A DNA stretch of 64,000 bases, taken from assembly GCF_001636695.1 (NCBI RefSeq), contig NZ_LGEL01000031.1:124001-188000 (forward strand). The letters run 5' to 3'. The DNA comes from Pedobacter panaciterrae (GTDB taxonomy: Bacteria; Bacteroidota; Bacteroidia; Sphingobacteriales; Sphingobacteriaceae). Under the pieces are notes generated by a model, which searched no databases, was not told where the DNA came from, and saw only the letters and a list, made by a program, of their open reading frames with translations. Each line of letters begins with the position of its first letter. Positions within the stretch are counted from its first letter, which is position 1. The position numbers and the translations under genes are program-made. This document shows, piece by piece, positions 45,921 to 55,248 of the stretch.

Positions 45921-46518
45921 TTTCAAGGTCTTTGTTCTCCAATGTTTTCCAGCGGGTGATAAGCACCGCATGGGGATTGTTATCAGATCTGATTTCGAGG
46001 TCTTTCAGGTAACCTTCGGTGACCAGGGAGCGGATGATAGTGGAGCTCCGGCGGTCTATTTTCTGCCTGCCGTAATAGCGAAAATACTTGCGTGCCTCAT
46101 CGATAAAGATGGAATCGGTTTGCAGGGTCAGTACCGCGCTGGAAGAAAGGATAGAATTAAAAAATCCCTTTTCTTTGAGATTATTGTACTGGAGCGCCCC
46201 GCTTTCATCCACCAGGTACATTGCCTTTTTCATCTGGTATTCGATGTATTTGTCATCGGGCGTCAGCGAAAAGAAAAGGCTGTGAAACAGGTTGACGTGT
46301 GAGCGGTATTCCGCGGCGCGGTTCATTTGCAGGTTGGTCTGCCTGGCCAGTAACGGTACGCTGTTCGCATCCAGCACATAAACACTTTTGCGGGCATCGG
46401 CGACCTGCCGGTAAGCAAAAAAGGAAACAATCAGCACGATACCGACCGCCATAATGAAACTCCCGGCAGACAGAAAGGTAGCAAGGCGTACTTTGGCCTC
46501 TATATTTTTAATAATCAT
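45898..46518 (-). CDS. traK: Conjugative transposon protein TraK
   Basis: The 206-residue protein has an N-terminal transmembrane helix (AGSFIMAVGIVLIVSFFAY) and a VirB8-like periplasmic domain (NLQMNRAAEYRSHVNLFHSLFFSLTPDD). It forms part of the inner-membrane platform. The start overlaps the TraJ stop by 1 nt. Confidence 0.88.
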   Translation of the reverse strand: MIIKNIEAKVRLATFLSAGSFIMAVGIVLIVSFFAYRQVADARKSVYVLDANSVPLLARQTNLQMNRAAEYRSHVNLFHSLFFSLTPDDKYIEYQMKKAMYLVDESGALQYNNLKEKGFFNSILSSSAVLTLQTDSIFIDEARKYFRYYGRQKIDRRSSTIIRSLVTEGYLKDLEIRSDNNPHAVLITRWKTLENKDLENVQKNSF

Positions 46519-47669
46519 TATTTAATCATTTTAGTGAGCATTCTGGACATATTGGAAGCGCCGCGGCCCATTGAGGAAGCGGCCGAGCTGATGCCGGAAG
46601 TGGAAACGATCCAGGTGCTGATGCTGGGCACGGTCAGCATGGTGAGCCCGCCGATCAGAAAGGTTACGATCACGATCCCGAACGAGAGCAGGCCGTTTCC
46701 AGCAAACCAGCCTAGTTTTTCAAGACTTTCGCCGGACGTGCCGACAAGCTCCTTATAGCGGCTGATCTCGGCCTCCATCGCATAATGCTGGAACAGACTG
46801 GCAACATACAGTACCAGAAAACCGATACCCGTATACAGGTTGACCGAAATGAACCGGGCGACCCAGGTACTGAAGCTGTCCCTGAATGCGGGCAGGATAC
46901 TGATGGCTACGGAGAACGGCCCCAGGATTATCAGTATCGTAGAGAAAATGATCTGTATAATAAAAATGACGTATACACAGATGCGCAGTATCCATAAGGC
47001 CAGTGTTTCCAGGATGGAGCTGGCCAGCAGCTGCAGGCCGACCTGCATGCGGTTACGCAGCTCAACAATCGGGTTCCATACCTCGGAAAAACCCTCTTTG
47101 ACCGTAGACTTGACCGATTCCCAGGCATTTTCGTACCAGGTATCCGCTTCTTTTTTCGCTGTCTCGGTCTGTGCCTGAACGGTGAGCAGCTGGTCAGCGA
47201 CCTGAACCATCAGCTGGGCCCGTTCCATACGCAGGTTATTAACCTCCGTCTGGCTGTCGTTAAACATAAGTTCGGTCTTGTTTGCGATCAGGTCTGTGGG
47301 ATAAGCGACCACCCTTGTAAAGGTGGACCACCAGAGAATGACCATGACCAGGCCGAACGGCCTGAGCAGCGGCATGATCTCCATTTTCTTATCCCCGGAC
47401 ATCATTTCATAGGACTTAATGGCGAAAAAAATAAGCATGAATATGGCCGATAGCGCCTGCGCATCGGCAATAAAAGCATCATAGTGTGTCCAGATGGTAT
47501 TTTTCATGGCCTTTAGGAAATGCATCATACCTTCCTCGTACACGCCATTGCCCTGCAAAAAATTGAAGGTCTTTTTAAAGGAATCCGGCACATCGCCGGA
47601 ACCTGATTGCATAAAGAGAACGTTCTTAAAACCGGCAGTGCTGGTCAGTGAATTGGTTATGTTCATCAT
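46518..47669 (-). CDS. traJ: Conjugative transposon protein TraJ (VirB6-like)
   Basis: The 383-residue protein has several transmembrane helices (LSAIFMLIFFAIKSYE, then FGLVMVILWWSTF, then LWILRICVYVIFIIQII and two more). The long middle region of charged helix (RAQLMVQVADQLLTVQAQTE) is typical of TraJ. It forms the inner-membrane channel portion. The next gene upstream (47676) is 6 nt away. Confidence 0.88.
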   Translation of the reverse strand: MMNITNSLTSTAGFKNVLFMQSGSGDVPDSFKKTFNFLQGNGVYEEGMMHFLKAMKNTIWTHYDAFIADAQALSAIFMLIFFAIKSYEMMSGDKKMEIMPLLRPFGLVMVILWWSTFTRVVAYPTDLIANKTELMFNDSQTEVNNLRMERAQLMVQVADQLLTVQAQTETAKKEADTWYENAWESVKSTVKEGFSEVWNPIVELRNRMQVGLQLLASSILETLALWILRICVYVIFIIQIIFSTILIILGPFSVAISILPAFRDSFSTWVARFISVNLYTGIGFLVLYVASLFQHYAMEAEISRYKELVGTSGESLEKLGWFAGNGLLSFGIVIVTFLIGGLTMLTVPSISTWIVSTSGISSAASSMGRGASNMSRMLTKMIK

Positions 47670-47675
47670 GTTGAT

Positions 47676-48455
47676 TTAAAGTTTGGATTTGCTCAGGATG
47701 TCGTCGGCGATCTGCTTATCGGTGCGGTAGCCTTCCCGCTGGTCGATGGGCTGATCCCTGGACTTCATCTTGTTTGCTGATTCGGTAAGTGAAAGAAATT
47801 TCCGGGCGTACTGCTTTTTGGCTTCCCAGGAAGTATTCAATCTGCGGTATTCAAGGAACAGCCGGTGATAGGCCAGTATCCGAGAACCGCGGTCCAGCGT
47901 GGCGTTCATGGCGCCGTCGAGACGTTCCCGGATGCCCGCGGATTCTTCGCGGTACCATTCATAGACGCCCGTTCGGATAAGGTAATCCCTTTCCTTAACG
48001 GGAATATTCGATAGCAACGCCGCGTCTTGCTGATCTAACAGCGGTTGAAATTCATGCCTGTAATACAGCATCCACAAGGGATCGGCAGCAGAAAAAACAG
48101 CCGAATAGTTCACCGCTTCGGTTACCGCTGTATTCTTTAAGGTGTCGGCATGAAGTTTATAGGCATTTTCGGTGTTTTGCATGGCTGCCGCAAAAGCCAG
48201 TCGCTGGGTCTGCGCCCCGACCGGCCCCAATGGGCGCAGGTCTTTTTTAGGGTAGTCCGGGTGCCAGGCCCAGGTGAGCCAATAATTGGGGTTCAGTCCC
48301 AAAAAGCCACTGGTTGGGGTAAATTTCTTTTTATCCCATTGCTTAAAAACCATTCGTTCCTGCTGGTTGATTATGGCCTGGTCGCGGATAACCCACTGGG
48401 CGAATACCGGGACGGCCAGTATGAAAAGTAAGGCGGTTAAAAGGTAATTCTTCAT
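47676..48455 (-). CDS. Exported tra-operon protein, TraI-like region
   Basis: A 259-residue protein with a signal peptide ending PVFAQ, then a helical periplasmic domain. Its end (YRTDKQIADDILSKSKL) resembles the end of the three following paralogues (KDTRMADDIIRS and similar), so it may be a diverged relative. The order before TraJ suggests a TraI-type periplasmic component. Confidence 0.65.
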   Translation of the reverse strand: MKNYLLTALLFILAVPVFAQWVIRDQAIINQQERMVFKQWDKKKFTPTSGFLGLNPNYWLTWAWHPDYPKKDLRPLGPVGAQTQRLAFAAAMQNTENAYKLHADTLKNTAVTEAVNYSAVFSAADPLWMLYYRHEFQPLLDQQDAALLSNIPVKERDYLIRTGVYEWYREESAGIRERLDGAMNATLDRGSRILAYHRLFLEYRRLNTSWEAKKQYARKFLSLTESANKMKSRDQPIDQREGYRTDKQIADDILSKSKL

Positions 48456-48458
48456 AAT

Positions 48459-49130
48459 TTATTCTTTTAAAAGTTGATAACTGCGAATAATATCATCGGC
48501 CATGCGTGTATCCTTGTTGATGAAATCCCGGTAGGGATTTGCCGTTTTGAGCACACCATTCATCTTGGCCCAGTACATAGATTTTCCCATGCTGTAGCAA
48601 AGCGCCCGCATGACTTTCAGCTCTAAGATGACCTTGCGCAACAGCGCCTCCCTTTTCTCATAATCCATCAGTACGTTACTGCCTTCTTTGAGTACAAATG
48701 CCGACACTTCACTGACCAGGTTAATCCCGCGTGACTTCATCTGCCGGGCCACATCTTCGGCGAACAATAGCAGGTAAGGTTCAGAGCTCGCGATAGCTAT
48801 CATAGCATTGCTTTCCCGAACGATCTCTGAACTGATCTGAACGACCTGGGTAGCGGCGATACCGCTTTTCAGTGCCTGGTTGACCTCGGTAAGCGAATTA
48901 TGGATCAGGGTCTGTACCATGACCACCGAGCTGATGTTGAGAGTAATATCATCCAGCCGGTTTCGGATGGTGTTCAGGTAATTGTTATGGGTATTCTCGG
49001 CCGCCAGGCGTACCGCGCCGTTTTCGTTAACGATTGCAAAATGGCTGGGGTCGAATACGATGGTCTGTGCCTTTGTGCTCCCTGCCCTGAGAAGCAGTAA
49101 AAGGCCCATGATAAATATTAGGAATCTCAT
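48459..49130 (-). CDS. Exported tra-operon protein, paralogue 1 of 3
   Basis: A 223-residue protein with a signal peptide (MRFLIFIMGLLLLLRAGSTKA) and a periplasmic helical domain. Its layout and ending (NPYRDFINKDTRMADDIIR) match the two following genes (49134 and 49784). The most similar pair is this one and 49784. It lies 3 nt from its neighbour on each side, in the operon between TraG and TraJ. Confidence 0.7.
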   Translation of the reverse strand: MRFLIFIMGLLLLLRAGSTKAQTIVFDPSHFAIVNENGAVRLAAENTHNNYLNTIRNRLDDITLNISSVVMVQTLIHNSLTEVNQALKSGIAATQVVQISSEIVRESNAMIAIASSEPYLLLFAEDVARQMKSRGINLVSEVSAFVLKEGSNVLMDYEKREALLRKVILELKVMRALCYSMGKSMYWAKMNGVLKTANPYRDFINKDTRMADDIIRSYQLLKE

Positions 49131-49133
49131 GGC

Positions 49134-49787
49134 TTATGGGTTTTTAAGGATGGCTGCATTGCGGATAATTTCATCGACAAGCTGTTTATCCCGGTTCACA
49201 AAATCAGCGAAAGGGTCAAGGGATCGTTTTTGGCTCGCACGTAGCATCGACAGGGCCAGCCCTTTGCTGGCGCCCTCGATCAGCCGGAGTTCGGTCAGGG
49301 CGTGGAAAAAAAGAATTTTGCGGTCACTCGCCTTTATCTGGTTGATTTCGCCGATGCTAAGTGCGAGGCCAGCGATATAGTTCGCCAGCATTCTTGCGCG
49401 GCCAGCTAGGTCTTTCTCGGTCTGAAAAGCAAGCGCGATCAGCACGGGGTTATCACTGGCCAGCTGGTAAATAATGCCCTGCTGCCGGATGATCTCTGAA
49501 ACAACAGGGCTGGCATCCAGCCCGATCTGTGCGGCGTCAATGGCAAGCCCCACGGTATGGAAACGCTTTTGCAGCTCCCTGTACTTCGTTTTCAGCTTGC
49601 TCATTTGTGTTTTGTTGACTTCCTCATTGGCTGAGGTAACAGCTTGTTTATTTTTTGCTTCGTCCTGCCTGCTGTGCTCGCTTTTACTTTCGGATACCAG
49701 CTGGTGGATCAGTTCCACGTTCAACTGGCAAAACGCGTTTTGCAACAGTCCGAAAAGCAGGCAAATCATGGTGATCGTTCCTTTCAT
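49134..49787 (-). CDS. Exported tra-operon protein, paralogue 2 of 3
   Basis: A 217-residue protein with a signal peptide (MKGTITMICLLFGLLQNAFCQ), a charged coiled-coil stretch, and the ending DPFADFVNRDKQLVDEIIR, which matches the other two. It is the most diverged of the three. It overlaps the upstream gene by 4 nt. Confidence 0.7.
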   Translation of the reverse strand: MKGTITMICLLFGLLQNAFCQLNVELIHQLVSESKSEHSRQDEAKNKQAVTSANEEVNKTQMSKLKTKYRELQKRFHTVGLAIDAAQIGLDASPVVSEIIRQQGIIYQLASDNPVLIALAFQTEKDLAGRARMLANYIAGLALSIGEINQIKASDRKILFFHALTELRLIEGASKGLALSMLRASQKRSLDPFADFVNRDKQLVDEIIRNAAILKNP

Positions 49788-50449
49788 TGTTTCAGGTATT
49801 TGGCGTTTCGGATAATATCATTGGCTATCTGTACATCGATATTGATATAGCCCGCATAGGGGTTCAGGGAATTAAGAATGCCACGCTGTTTTGCCCAGTA
49901 CATGGTGCGCTGCATACCGTAGGCCACACCGCGCAGGATCATCAGCTCCGTCCTGATCCGGTTCAACAGTTTAGCCCGTTCTCCTGAATCCATCAGGCTA
50001 TTTACGCCCCCCTGCAATACAAAAGAGCTGACCTCGGTGGCCAGGGCCGTTCCCCTGCGCCTGAACTCGCGGGCGCCCCCTTCGGCAAAAAGCAGTAGTG
50101 CGGGGTTGCTTTGGGCAAGGGACACGGCTTTGTTTACATCATTTACAATATCTACGCTGATTTCGGCAATATCCTGGATAGCAAGCAGCGAGCGGACAGC
50201 GCCCGATACCTCGCTCAGACCGCGGTAGATCTGCTGCTGCAAATCGTTTACGATCACCAGTTGCCCTGTAACAGCGAGTTGCCCGCGCTGGATCAGAGTC
50301 AGATTATCATTTGTTTTATTAAGCTGTCCGTTGATGACGCTTGAGTGGACTGCCATAGCTCCCGCTGTTGTTGGGTCAACGTAAATCTGGGCGAAAACAG
50401 GGCAGCCTACAAAGCAGAACCCCGTTATTATTAATAGTAATAGTTTCAT
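49784..50449 (-). CDS. Exported tra-operon protein, paralogue 3 of 3
   Basis: A 221-residue protein with a signal peptide (MKLLLLIITGFCFVGCPVFAQ), then VDPTTAGAMAVHSSVINGQ and an ending NPYAGYINIDVQIANDIIR. Similar to the 48459 gene over its length (ALATEVSSFVLQGGVNSLMD against LVSEVSAFVLKEGSNVLMD). It overlaps TraG and paralogue 2 by 4 nt each. Confidence 0.7.
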   Translation of the reverse strand: MKLLLLIITGFCFVGCPVFAQIYVDPTTAGAMAVHSSVINGQLNKTNDNLTLIQRGQLAVTGQLVIVNDLQQQIYRGLSEVSGAVRSLLAIQDIAEISVDIVNDVNKAVSLAQSNPALLLFAEGGAREFRRRGTALATEVSSFVLQGGVNSLMDSGERAKLLNRIRTELMILRGVAYGMQRTMYWAKQRGILNSLNPYAGYINIDVQIANDIIRNAKYLKQ

Positions 50450-52944
50450 GAAAAATCAGGTTTAAAGTATTCAGTAGAACTATCGGCAGGTAAACCGTTG
50501 AGATTAACCTGCCGCACAAAGGCTTCCAATGCGAGACCACTTTTTTCCAAATCGGCTACAAAGGCTTCCAAACCGGCTTGGTACGTGCCGTATGTATTGG
50601 TATATGTTTCCACGGCCGCTTTTTCCGGTTTCTCAGTGGTATAGGTAAGGTACTGGTAAATGGAATTTTCCACTCCGTAAACTTCCCCAACGGCACCGCG
50701 GCGGATATAGACCTCCTTAAAACGGCCACGCCCTTCCTTATTGTCCAGCTTATTAATAGTAAATATTTTTTTCTGCTCGGTCTCGGTAATAGAAAGCAAT
50801 TGTGCGATCTCTTTATAGTTCTCCTTAAACTTGCTCTGGTCAAGCAGGAAAATGGTGTCCGAATTACTCAGGATACTGTCTTTTACCACGGCATTTCCGA
50901 TAATATCGGCCAGTTCCTGGGTCACCACGATAGCCTCGCCCCAGAATTTACGAACCGTTTTATAGAGGTACAATATGTACCCAGCCATCAGCGGAGACGC
51001 GATGGCCTTCCATGCTTCTTCGATTATCAGGGCTTTGCGCTGGCTTGTCCGATGGCGCATTTTCTGTATGAAAACGTCCATGATTATCAGTGTGACGACT
51101 GGGAACAAAATCTTATTTTCCTTCAAATTGTCAATTTCAAAGACTATAAAGCGCTCCGAAAACAGCGACTGGTCGGCAGCTTCATTAAGGATGGTACCGA
51201 ACTCACCGCCCTGGTAGAATTTTTTCAGCACGTACCGAAATTCTTCCAGGTCAAAAGGTATCTGTTCCTCGCTTTTTATCTGCGGAATTTTGTTTAGGGC
51301 GAACTCATAAAAAGAGTTGAAATTTAACTGCGGTATGGGTTGCTCCTGAGTACCAGCTTTGAAATACAGGCTGTAGTATCCTGAAATCACATTGGCGATC
51401 ACATCACGTTCCACGGTGCTCACTGTTCCTTCCGCGCCCTTCCATAACAGGCTGATTAGCGTACATAAAAAGTCCTTTTTCTCTATGTTGTACTCGCTTT
51501 CCTCGATGGCAAAGGGGTTCATTGTGATCGGTTTGCTGTCCGCCCAGGTAATATATTTTCCCTGGTAATAGGCGCACAGACCGGAGTACGAATGACCGGT
51601 ATCTACGATCACCACATCCATGTTGTACTGCATATACTGCTCGACCAGTGAATTGATCAGAAAAGATTTACCAGCACCCGATGGGCCTAAACAGAAGCGA
51701 TTCCGCGCGTTTATGCGCCCTGTACGCATGGGCAGATCCGAGAGATCGATCCCAACGGGAATGCCCTGGCGGTCGGTGAAACGGACCAGGAAATCTGAGG
51801 GTTCGTCTTTTAGCAGGGATTCCTTAAAGAAAAAGCAGAGCGCGGCGTCGGCCGTAGTGAGGAACCAGTCGTATTTTTTTAGCTCAACACCGTTGCCCGG
51901 CAGGGCGCAACGGAACAGTTCCAACTGGTTGTAGGCATTGCGTGAGGGAATAATGCCCTGTTGGAAAAAAGCGGCCTCAATATAATTAACCGCCTTTCTA
52001 ATCTGCTGCTCTTCGGCACAGACAACTATAGAATAATGGGCATTGACCAGCAACTGGTTTTCCCTGGCTACATCGACCAGCAGCAGGTCGATGTCCTCCA
52101 CGCAGATCAGGTTGGCCGGATCGGGCACCCCGGAATGGCGCTTACGTTTCAGTTCTAGTTTATTGAGTGTCATCTGCTGGGCCGGTATTTCCAGCAGCTG
52201 GTTATAGATGATAACCCGGTAACCCGGAACGTGGTGCAGAAAGGAAAGGTTATCTACGGGAAAGTCCCGCATTCCCTTATTGTCCTGCTTTTCTATATAG
52301 GGGCCGACCTTTTCGGGCATGTCTACCGAATCGGTATTGACCATGCTGATACAGCGGATTGCCAGGCTGCCCAAATTTAGCTGTTCGTCCCCGCAGCGCA
52401 TGTTATTGAGCGCGGTATGTGCAGAGGCAAATTCCATGCTGAGCACCTTGCTTACGTACCGGTTGATCTCAGCCTCGTTCAGGTAGTGGGGATTTAAACC
52501 GGCGCTGGCCAGCAGGTCGGAAAGTTTGGCTATGTTCTGGAAGAAATCGGCCAGGACTTTTTTATCAAACGTGTAAAAAGCGCCATGTTTGACCTGCCGG
52601 GTGATAACCAGGTAGGTTCTGATGTCCGTGTATTCCCGCCCCTCAAAGTGTGTGTGGTACTTTTGCTGGAGAAATTCCCCGGCGGGCACACCCTTATATT
52701 TTCTGCGTATAAATACATCCTGCTTTTGAATAATATGCCCTTCGCCCAATATTTTGATGATATTCAGCAGCAGGCTTTGGTAGGCGGAATAGGCGTCCGG
52801 GTCGGCGCCATATTGTAGTACCGGGTTTGTGATGTGCAGGATCATAGAGAAATCGCCTTTCTCCCCGTACAAAATGTGCAGGCCGTTATAGGTATCGATC
52901 CCGACATAAGGCATTTTAAATGCTGTTTTTCTTTCTCGCTGCAT
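50446..52944 (-). CDS. traG: Conjugation ATPase TraG (VirB4-like)
   Basis: The 832-residue protein has the VirB4 ATPase core: Walker A GPSGAGKSFL (about residue 423) and Walker B KALIIEEAWKAI. The N-terminal part (MPYVGIDTYNGLHILYGEKGDF) matches the TraG family of Bacteroidota. It energises the secretion channel. The gene start overlaps TraF by 29 nt; an internal ATG at 52914 would remove the overlap and is a possible alternative. Confidence 0.9.
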   Translation of the reverse strand: MQRERKTAFKMPYVGIDTYNGLHILYGEKGDFSMILHITNPVLQYGADPDAYSAYQSLLLNIIKILGEGHIIQKQDVFIRRKYKGVPAGEFLQQKYHTHFEGREYTDIRTYLVITRQVKHGAFYTFDKKVLADFFQNIAKLSDLLASAGLNPHYLNEAEINRYVSKVLSMEFASAHTALNNMRCGDEQLNLGSLAIRCISMVNTDSVDMPEKVGPYIEKQDNKGMRDFPVDNLSFLHHVPGYRVIIYNQLLEIPAQQMTLNKLELKRKRHSGVPDPANLICVEDIDLLLVDVARENQLLVNAHYSIVVCAEEQQIRKAVNYIEAAFFQQGIIPSRNAYNQLELFRCALPGNGVELKKYDWFLTTADAALCFFFKESLLKDEPSDFLVRFTDRQGIPVGIDLSDLPMRTGRINARNRFCLGPSGAGKSFLINSLVEQYMQYNMDVVIVDTGHSYSGLCAYYQGKYITWADSKPITMNPFAIEESEYNIEKKDFLCTLISLLWKGAEGTVSTVERDVIANVISGYYSLYFKAGTQEQPIPQLNFNSFYEFALNKIPQIKSEEQIPFDLEEFRYVLKKFYQGGEFGTILNEAADQSLFSERFIVFEIDNLKENKILFPVVTLIIMDVFIQKMRHRTSQRKALIIEEAWKAIASPLMAGYILYLYKTVRKFWGEAIVVTQELADIIGNAVVKDSILSNSDTIFLLDQSKFKENYKEIAQLLSITETEQKKIFTINKLDNKEGRGRFKEVYIRRGAVGEVYGVENSIYQYLTYTTEKPEKAAVETYTNTYGTYQAGLEAFVADLEKSGLALEAFVRQVNLNGLPADSSTEYFKPDFS

Positions 52945-53224
52945 GATTGATCTTTAAGGTGACTGGATGGATAATGACCCCGGCGTTCCGGGTTTTGGCG
53001 TGCAGACCGTCCTTTTGGCGGAAAAAAGTGTAGCCAAGCCCCGCGGAAATCAGGGCTATGGTGAGAAAACTGCCCAGGTACATACTGGTTAACGCCCCGA
53101 TCAGGCCGCCCAGGATCAGGCCGCCAGCGAGGGAGCCAATACCCCAGTAAATGAATTTCCCTTTGAAGCCGCGGTAAATAAGGGGCTTTTGGAGCCCCTT
53201 ATAGATTGCATACTTAGCGGTCAT
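52916..53224 (-). CDS. traF: Conjugative transposon protein TraF (DUF4133)
   Basis: The protein has 102 residues from ATG 53224 (MTAKYAIYKGLQKPLIYRGFKGKFIYW), chosen because it overlaps the TraE stop by 1 nt. Two transmembrane helices (SLAGGLILGGLIGALT and SFLTIALISAGLGYTF) form the DUF4133 pattern, a VirB3-like membrane component. Confidence 0.85.
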   Translation of the reverse strand: MTAKYAIYKGLQKPLIYRGFKGKFIYWGIGSLAGGLILGGLIGALTSMYLGSFLTIALISAGLGYTFFRQKDGLHAKTRNAGVIIHPVTLKINHAARKKNSI

Positions 53225-53535
53225 TATACGCCGAAAAAGGCTTTGATGACCACGGATACCAGCACCAGGAACAGGCAGGAACCGCCCCAAGACATCAGTT
53301 CTTTGTTGATGTCCTGATCTCCGGCGTTCCACTTGATGTAAACACGTACCCCGCCGATCAGCCCGACCACTGCCCCGATGGCAAGGATCAGTGTAGACAC
53401 CGGGTCTACGTAGCTTGTCAGTGAAGAAGTGGCGGCATTGATGCCGGTTGAACCGCCTCCCTGGGCGAATGAAGATTGAGCTGCCAGCATTGAAAGCGCA
53501 GCGATAGCAAACAGTTTTTTGGTTTTTACTGTCAT
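53224..53535 (-). CDS. traE: Conjugative transposon protein TraE (DUF4134)
   Basis: A 103-residue protein with a signal-like N-terminus (FAIAALSMLAAQSSFAQ) and the DUF4134 pattern: helix LILAIGAVVGLIGGVRVY, the KWNAGDQDINKE loop and a second helix. DUF4134 proteins are VirB2 (pilin)-like. A paralogue lies immediately upstream (53578). Confidence 0.85.
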   Translation of the reverse strand: MTVKTKKLFAIAALSMLAAQSSFAQGGGSTGINAATSSLTSYVDPVSTLILAIGAVVGLIGGVRVYIKWNAGDQDINKELMSWGGSCLFLVLVSVVIKAFFGV

Positions 53536-53577
53536 GGATTAAGAAATTAAAAAGTGAATAAAAAATTGAAAAGCTGT

Positions 53578-53898
53578 TTAGTGTACCCCGAAAAGGGCTT
53601 TGAGCGCCGACCCGATGACCGAGAGGAACAGGCAGGAAAAGAACCAGCCCATGACCTGGGCGTCGATGTGATGTTTGCCGGATTGCCAGTTGGCATACAC
53701 CCGCAGGCCGCCCAGTATGCCGCTGATGGCGCCGAGCACCAGCACCATGTCCGAAAGGCTGAAATACCAGCGGTGCATTTCACCGCTGGCCTCGTAAAAC
53801 TCCCCGATGCCCGGCGGCGCCTGAGCCATGCCTAAAAAAGGCAGGACAAAAAAAAAGACAACCGGAGTTGTCTTTAAAAGATGATGCTTGAATTTCAT
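53578..53898 (-). CDS. TraE paralogue (DUF4134)
   Basis: A 106-residue protein with the same plan as the previous gene: a signal peptide ending GMAQ, then LVLGAISGILGGLRVYANWQSGKHHIDAQ and a second helix, ending ALFGVH. The two are adjacent paralogues separated by 42 nt. Such pairs are found in several Bacteroidota ICEs. Confidence 0.85.
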   Translation of the reverse strand: MKFKHHLLKTTPVVFFFVLPFLGMAQAPPGIGEFYEASGEMHRWYFSLSDMVLVLGAISGILGGLRVYANWQSGKHHIDAQVMGWFFSCLFLSVIGSALKALFGVH

Positions 53899-53905
53899 CG
53901 TTGCC

Positions 53906-54235
53906 TTAGTAAGGGATGGCTTTGGTATACTCGATCAGGTCGGACTGGGCCAGGGAGAAAAGCTGTTTAAGGCTTACCCCGCCGGTGGATTGCAGCGGAC
54001 CTGAAGAAATGGCCTGCCTGCTTTTAGGTTCGGCTTCCGGGTTTTGTACCGGCGTGGCCGGTGGTTCGTCAGATCTGACCTGTCTCGGTTCGTGTTGTTC
54101 GGAAAAGACGAGTTCGTCCTGTCCTCCTTCGGCGGCAGGCTGGCCTCGTGACCGTAGCAGGTCAAAAACAACGTTCAACAGATAATAAAGGGAATAGACA
54201 GCGGCAAGGCTGAGCAGAAATTGTGTCCAGTTCAT
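53906..54235 (-). CDS. Small tra-operon membrane protein (TraC/TraD region)
   Basis: A 109-residue protein with one N-terminal transmembrane helix (FLLSLAAVYSLYYLLNVVF) and a proline/glutamate-rich cytoplasmic or periplasmic tail. No catalytic motif is seen. Its position between TraE and the TraB-like gene suggests TraC or TraD. It overlaps the next gene by 4 nt. Confidence 0.6.
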   Translation of the reverse strand: MNWTQFLLSLAAVYSLYYLLNVVFDLLRSRGQPAAEGGQDELVFSEQHEPRQVRSDEPPATPVQNPEAEPKSRQAISSGPLQSTGGVSLKQLFSLAQSDLIEYTKAIPY

Positions 54236-54612
54236 AATTCGATGGTTTTGATGTTTTCTTTTACATATTGGATGAGTTCAGGATGGGTACGGAGAAAATC
54301 TTGCAAACTGTAGGCGATCAGCTTGTTCATATCAATGGCTTTTGCGATTTTCAGCTGCTTCAACAGGAATACCGTGCGGTCATCCAGGCGGATCAGCAGT
54401 TTTTCCTTGCCCGCCAGTTCATAGGCAAGGATGTTTTCAAACAGGGTTTCGAGCGTGATGTCCGTGGATTTTTTAGCCGGTTTGGTTGACGGGCTTCTTT
54501 TAGCAGGCGGTGTTTTGGACTGATCGTTGTTCCCGGTACCGCCGTCCTTTTTGATGGTTTCCCTTAGTTCGTCGGCCAGTGATCTGATGCCGGTCATGTT
54601 TGTTCCTCCCAT
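54232..54612 (-). CDS. DUF3408-like tra protein (TraB position)
   Basis: A 126-residue protein with a lysine/threonine-rich disordered N-terminus and a helical C-terminus (LLIRLDDRTVFLLKQLKIAKAIDMNKLIAYSLQDFLRTHP). This resembles the ribbon-helix-helix-like DUF3408 domain of TraB/TraC proteins. It is downstream of ParA with a 19-nt overlap. Confidence 0.65.
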   Translation of the reverse strand: MGGTNMTGIRSLADELRETIKKDGGTGNNDQSKTPPAKRSPSTKPAKKSTDITLETLFENILAYELAGKEKLLIRLDDRTVFLLKQLKIAKAIDMNKLIAYSLQDFLRTHPELIQYVKENIKTIEL

Positions 54613-55229
54613 TCCAGGTACTGGCTGTAGAGCAGGTCGAGCAGCGGCAGCACCACGGGGTACAGGATCAGCGGCGTTTGAAAAGTGCTTATCCGCTGAA
54701 AATCCACCCTGTCTGCCAGGCCGGGCGCGATCACCCCGAAACGCTGCATCACCTTTTCTATTTCGGCTCTTGTTTCATATTTTACCGTGTTCTTGATGCG
54801 GTTAGGAATAAAAATGAAAGGGGCCTTATCGTTGATCTTCCTAAGCACCATTGCAAACAGCAAGGTCGAGTCCACAGAAAACTCATCGTATGCAAAAGGA
54901 CAAAGCACGACGTCGGCGGCGGCGAACAGCGGCAGCAGGCCGTCATCATCCATTTTTCCGGGAAGATCAATCAGAATGATTTCCCCGGACCTACTGGCCA
55001 GTGCGCTGTGCAGTGACGGGAAATGTTTCAGATCGGCGGGAACCACTTCATAGAGCGGCTCGTTTTCCAGGATCTTTGCCTTTTCGGCTTTTGAGGCCAG
55101 AGACTGCTGGTAGTCCATATCCAGGACTGTGACCCGCCGCTTTTTGACCAGGGTCAGGTAGTTCGCGAAAAGCAGGGTGAGCGTGCTTTTTCCGGCGCCG
55201 CCTTTTTGGTTTCCAATAAGTATAACCAT
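54594..55229 (-). CDS. traA: ParA-family ATPase (TraA)
   Basis: The protein has 211 residues from ATG 55229 (MVILIGNQKGGAGKST), with a deviant Walker A at K9-K14 (KGGAGKST), DMDYQQSL and IDLPG. The earlier in-frame ATG at 55328 would overlap mobA and is unlikely. ParA proteins of these elements are placed next to mobA and help position or partition the element. Confidence 0.85.
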   Translation of the reverse strand: MVILIGNQKGGAGKSTLTLLFANYLTLVKKRRVTVLDMDYQQSLASKAEKAKILENEPLYEVVPADLKHFPSLHSALASRSGEIILIDLPGKMDDDGLLPLFAAADVVLCPFAYDEFSVDSTLLFAMVLRKINDKAPFIFIPNRIKNTVKYETRAEIEKVMQRFGVIAPGLADRVDFQRISTFQTPLILYPVVLPLLDLLYSQYLEWEEQT

Positions 55230-55248
55230 AATCGTTGTTTTTTTAAGT

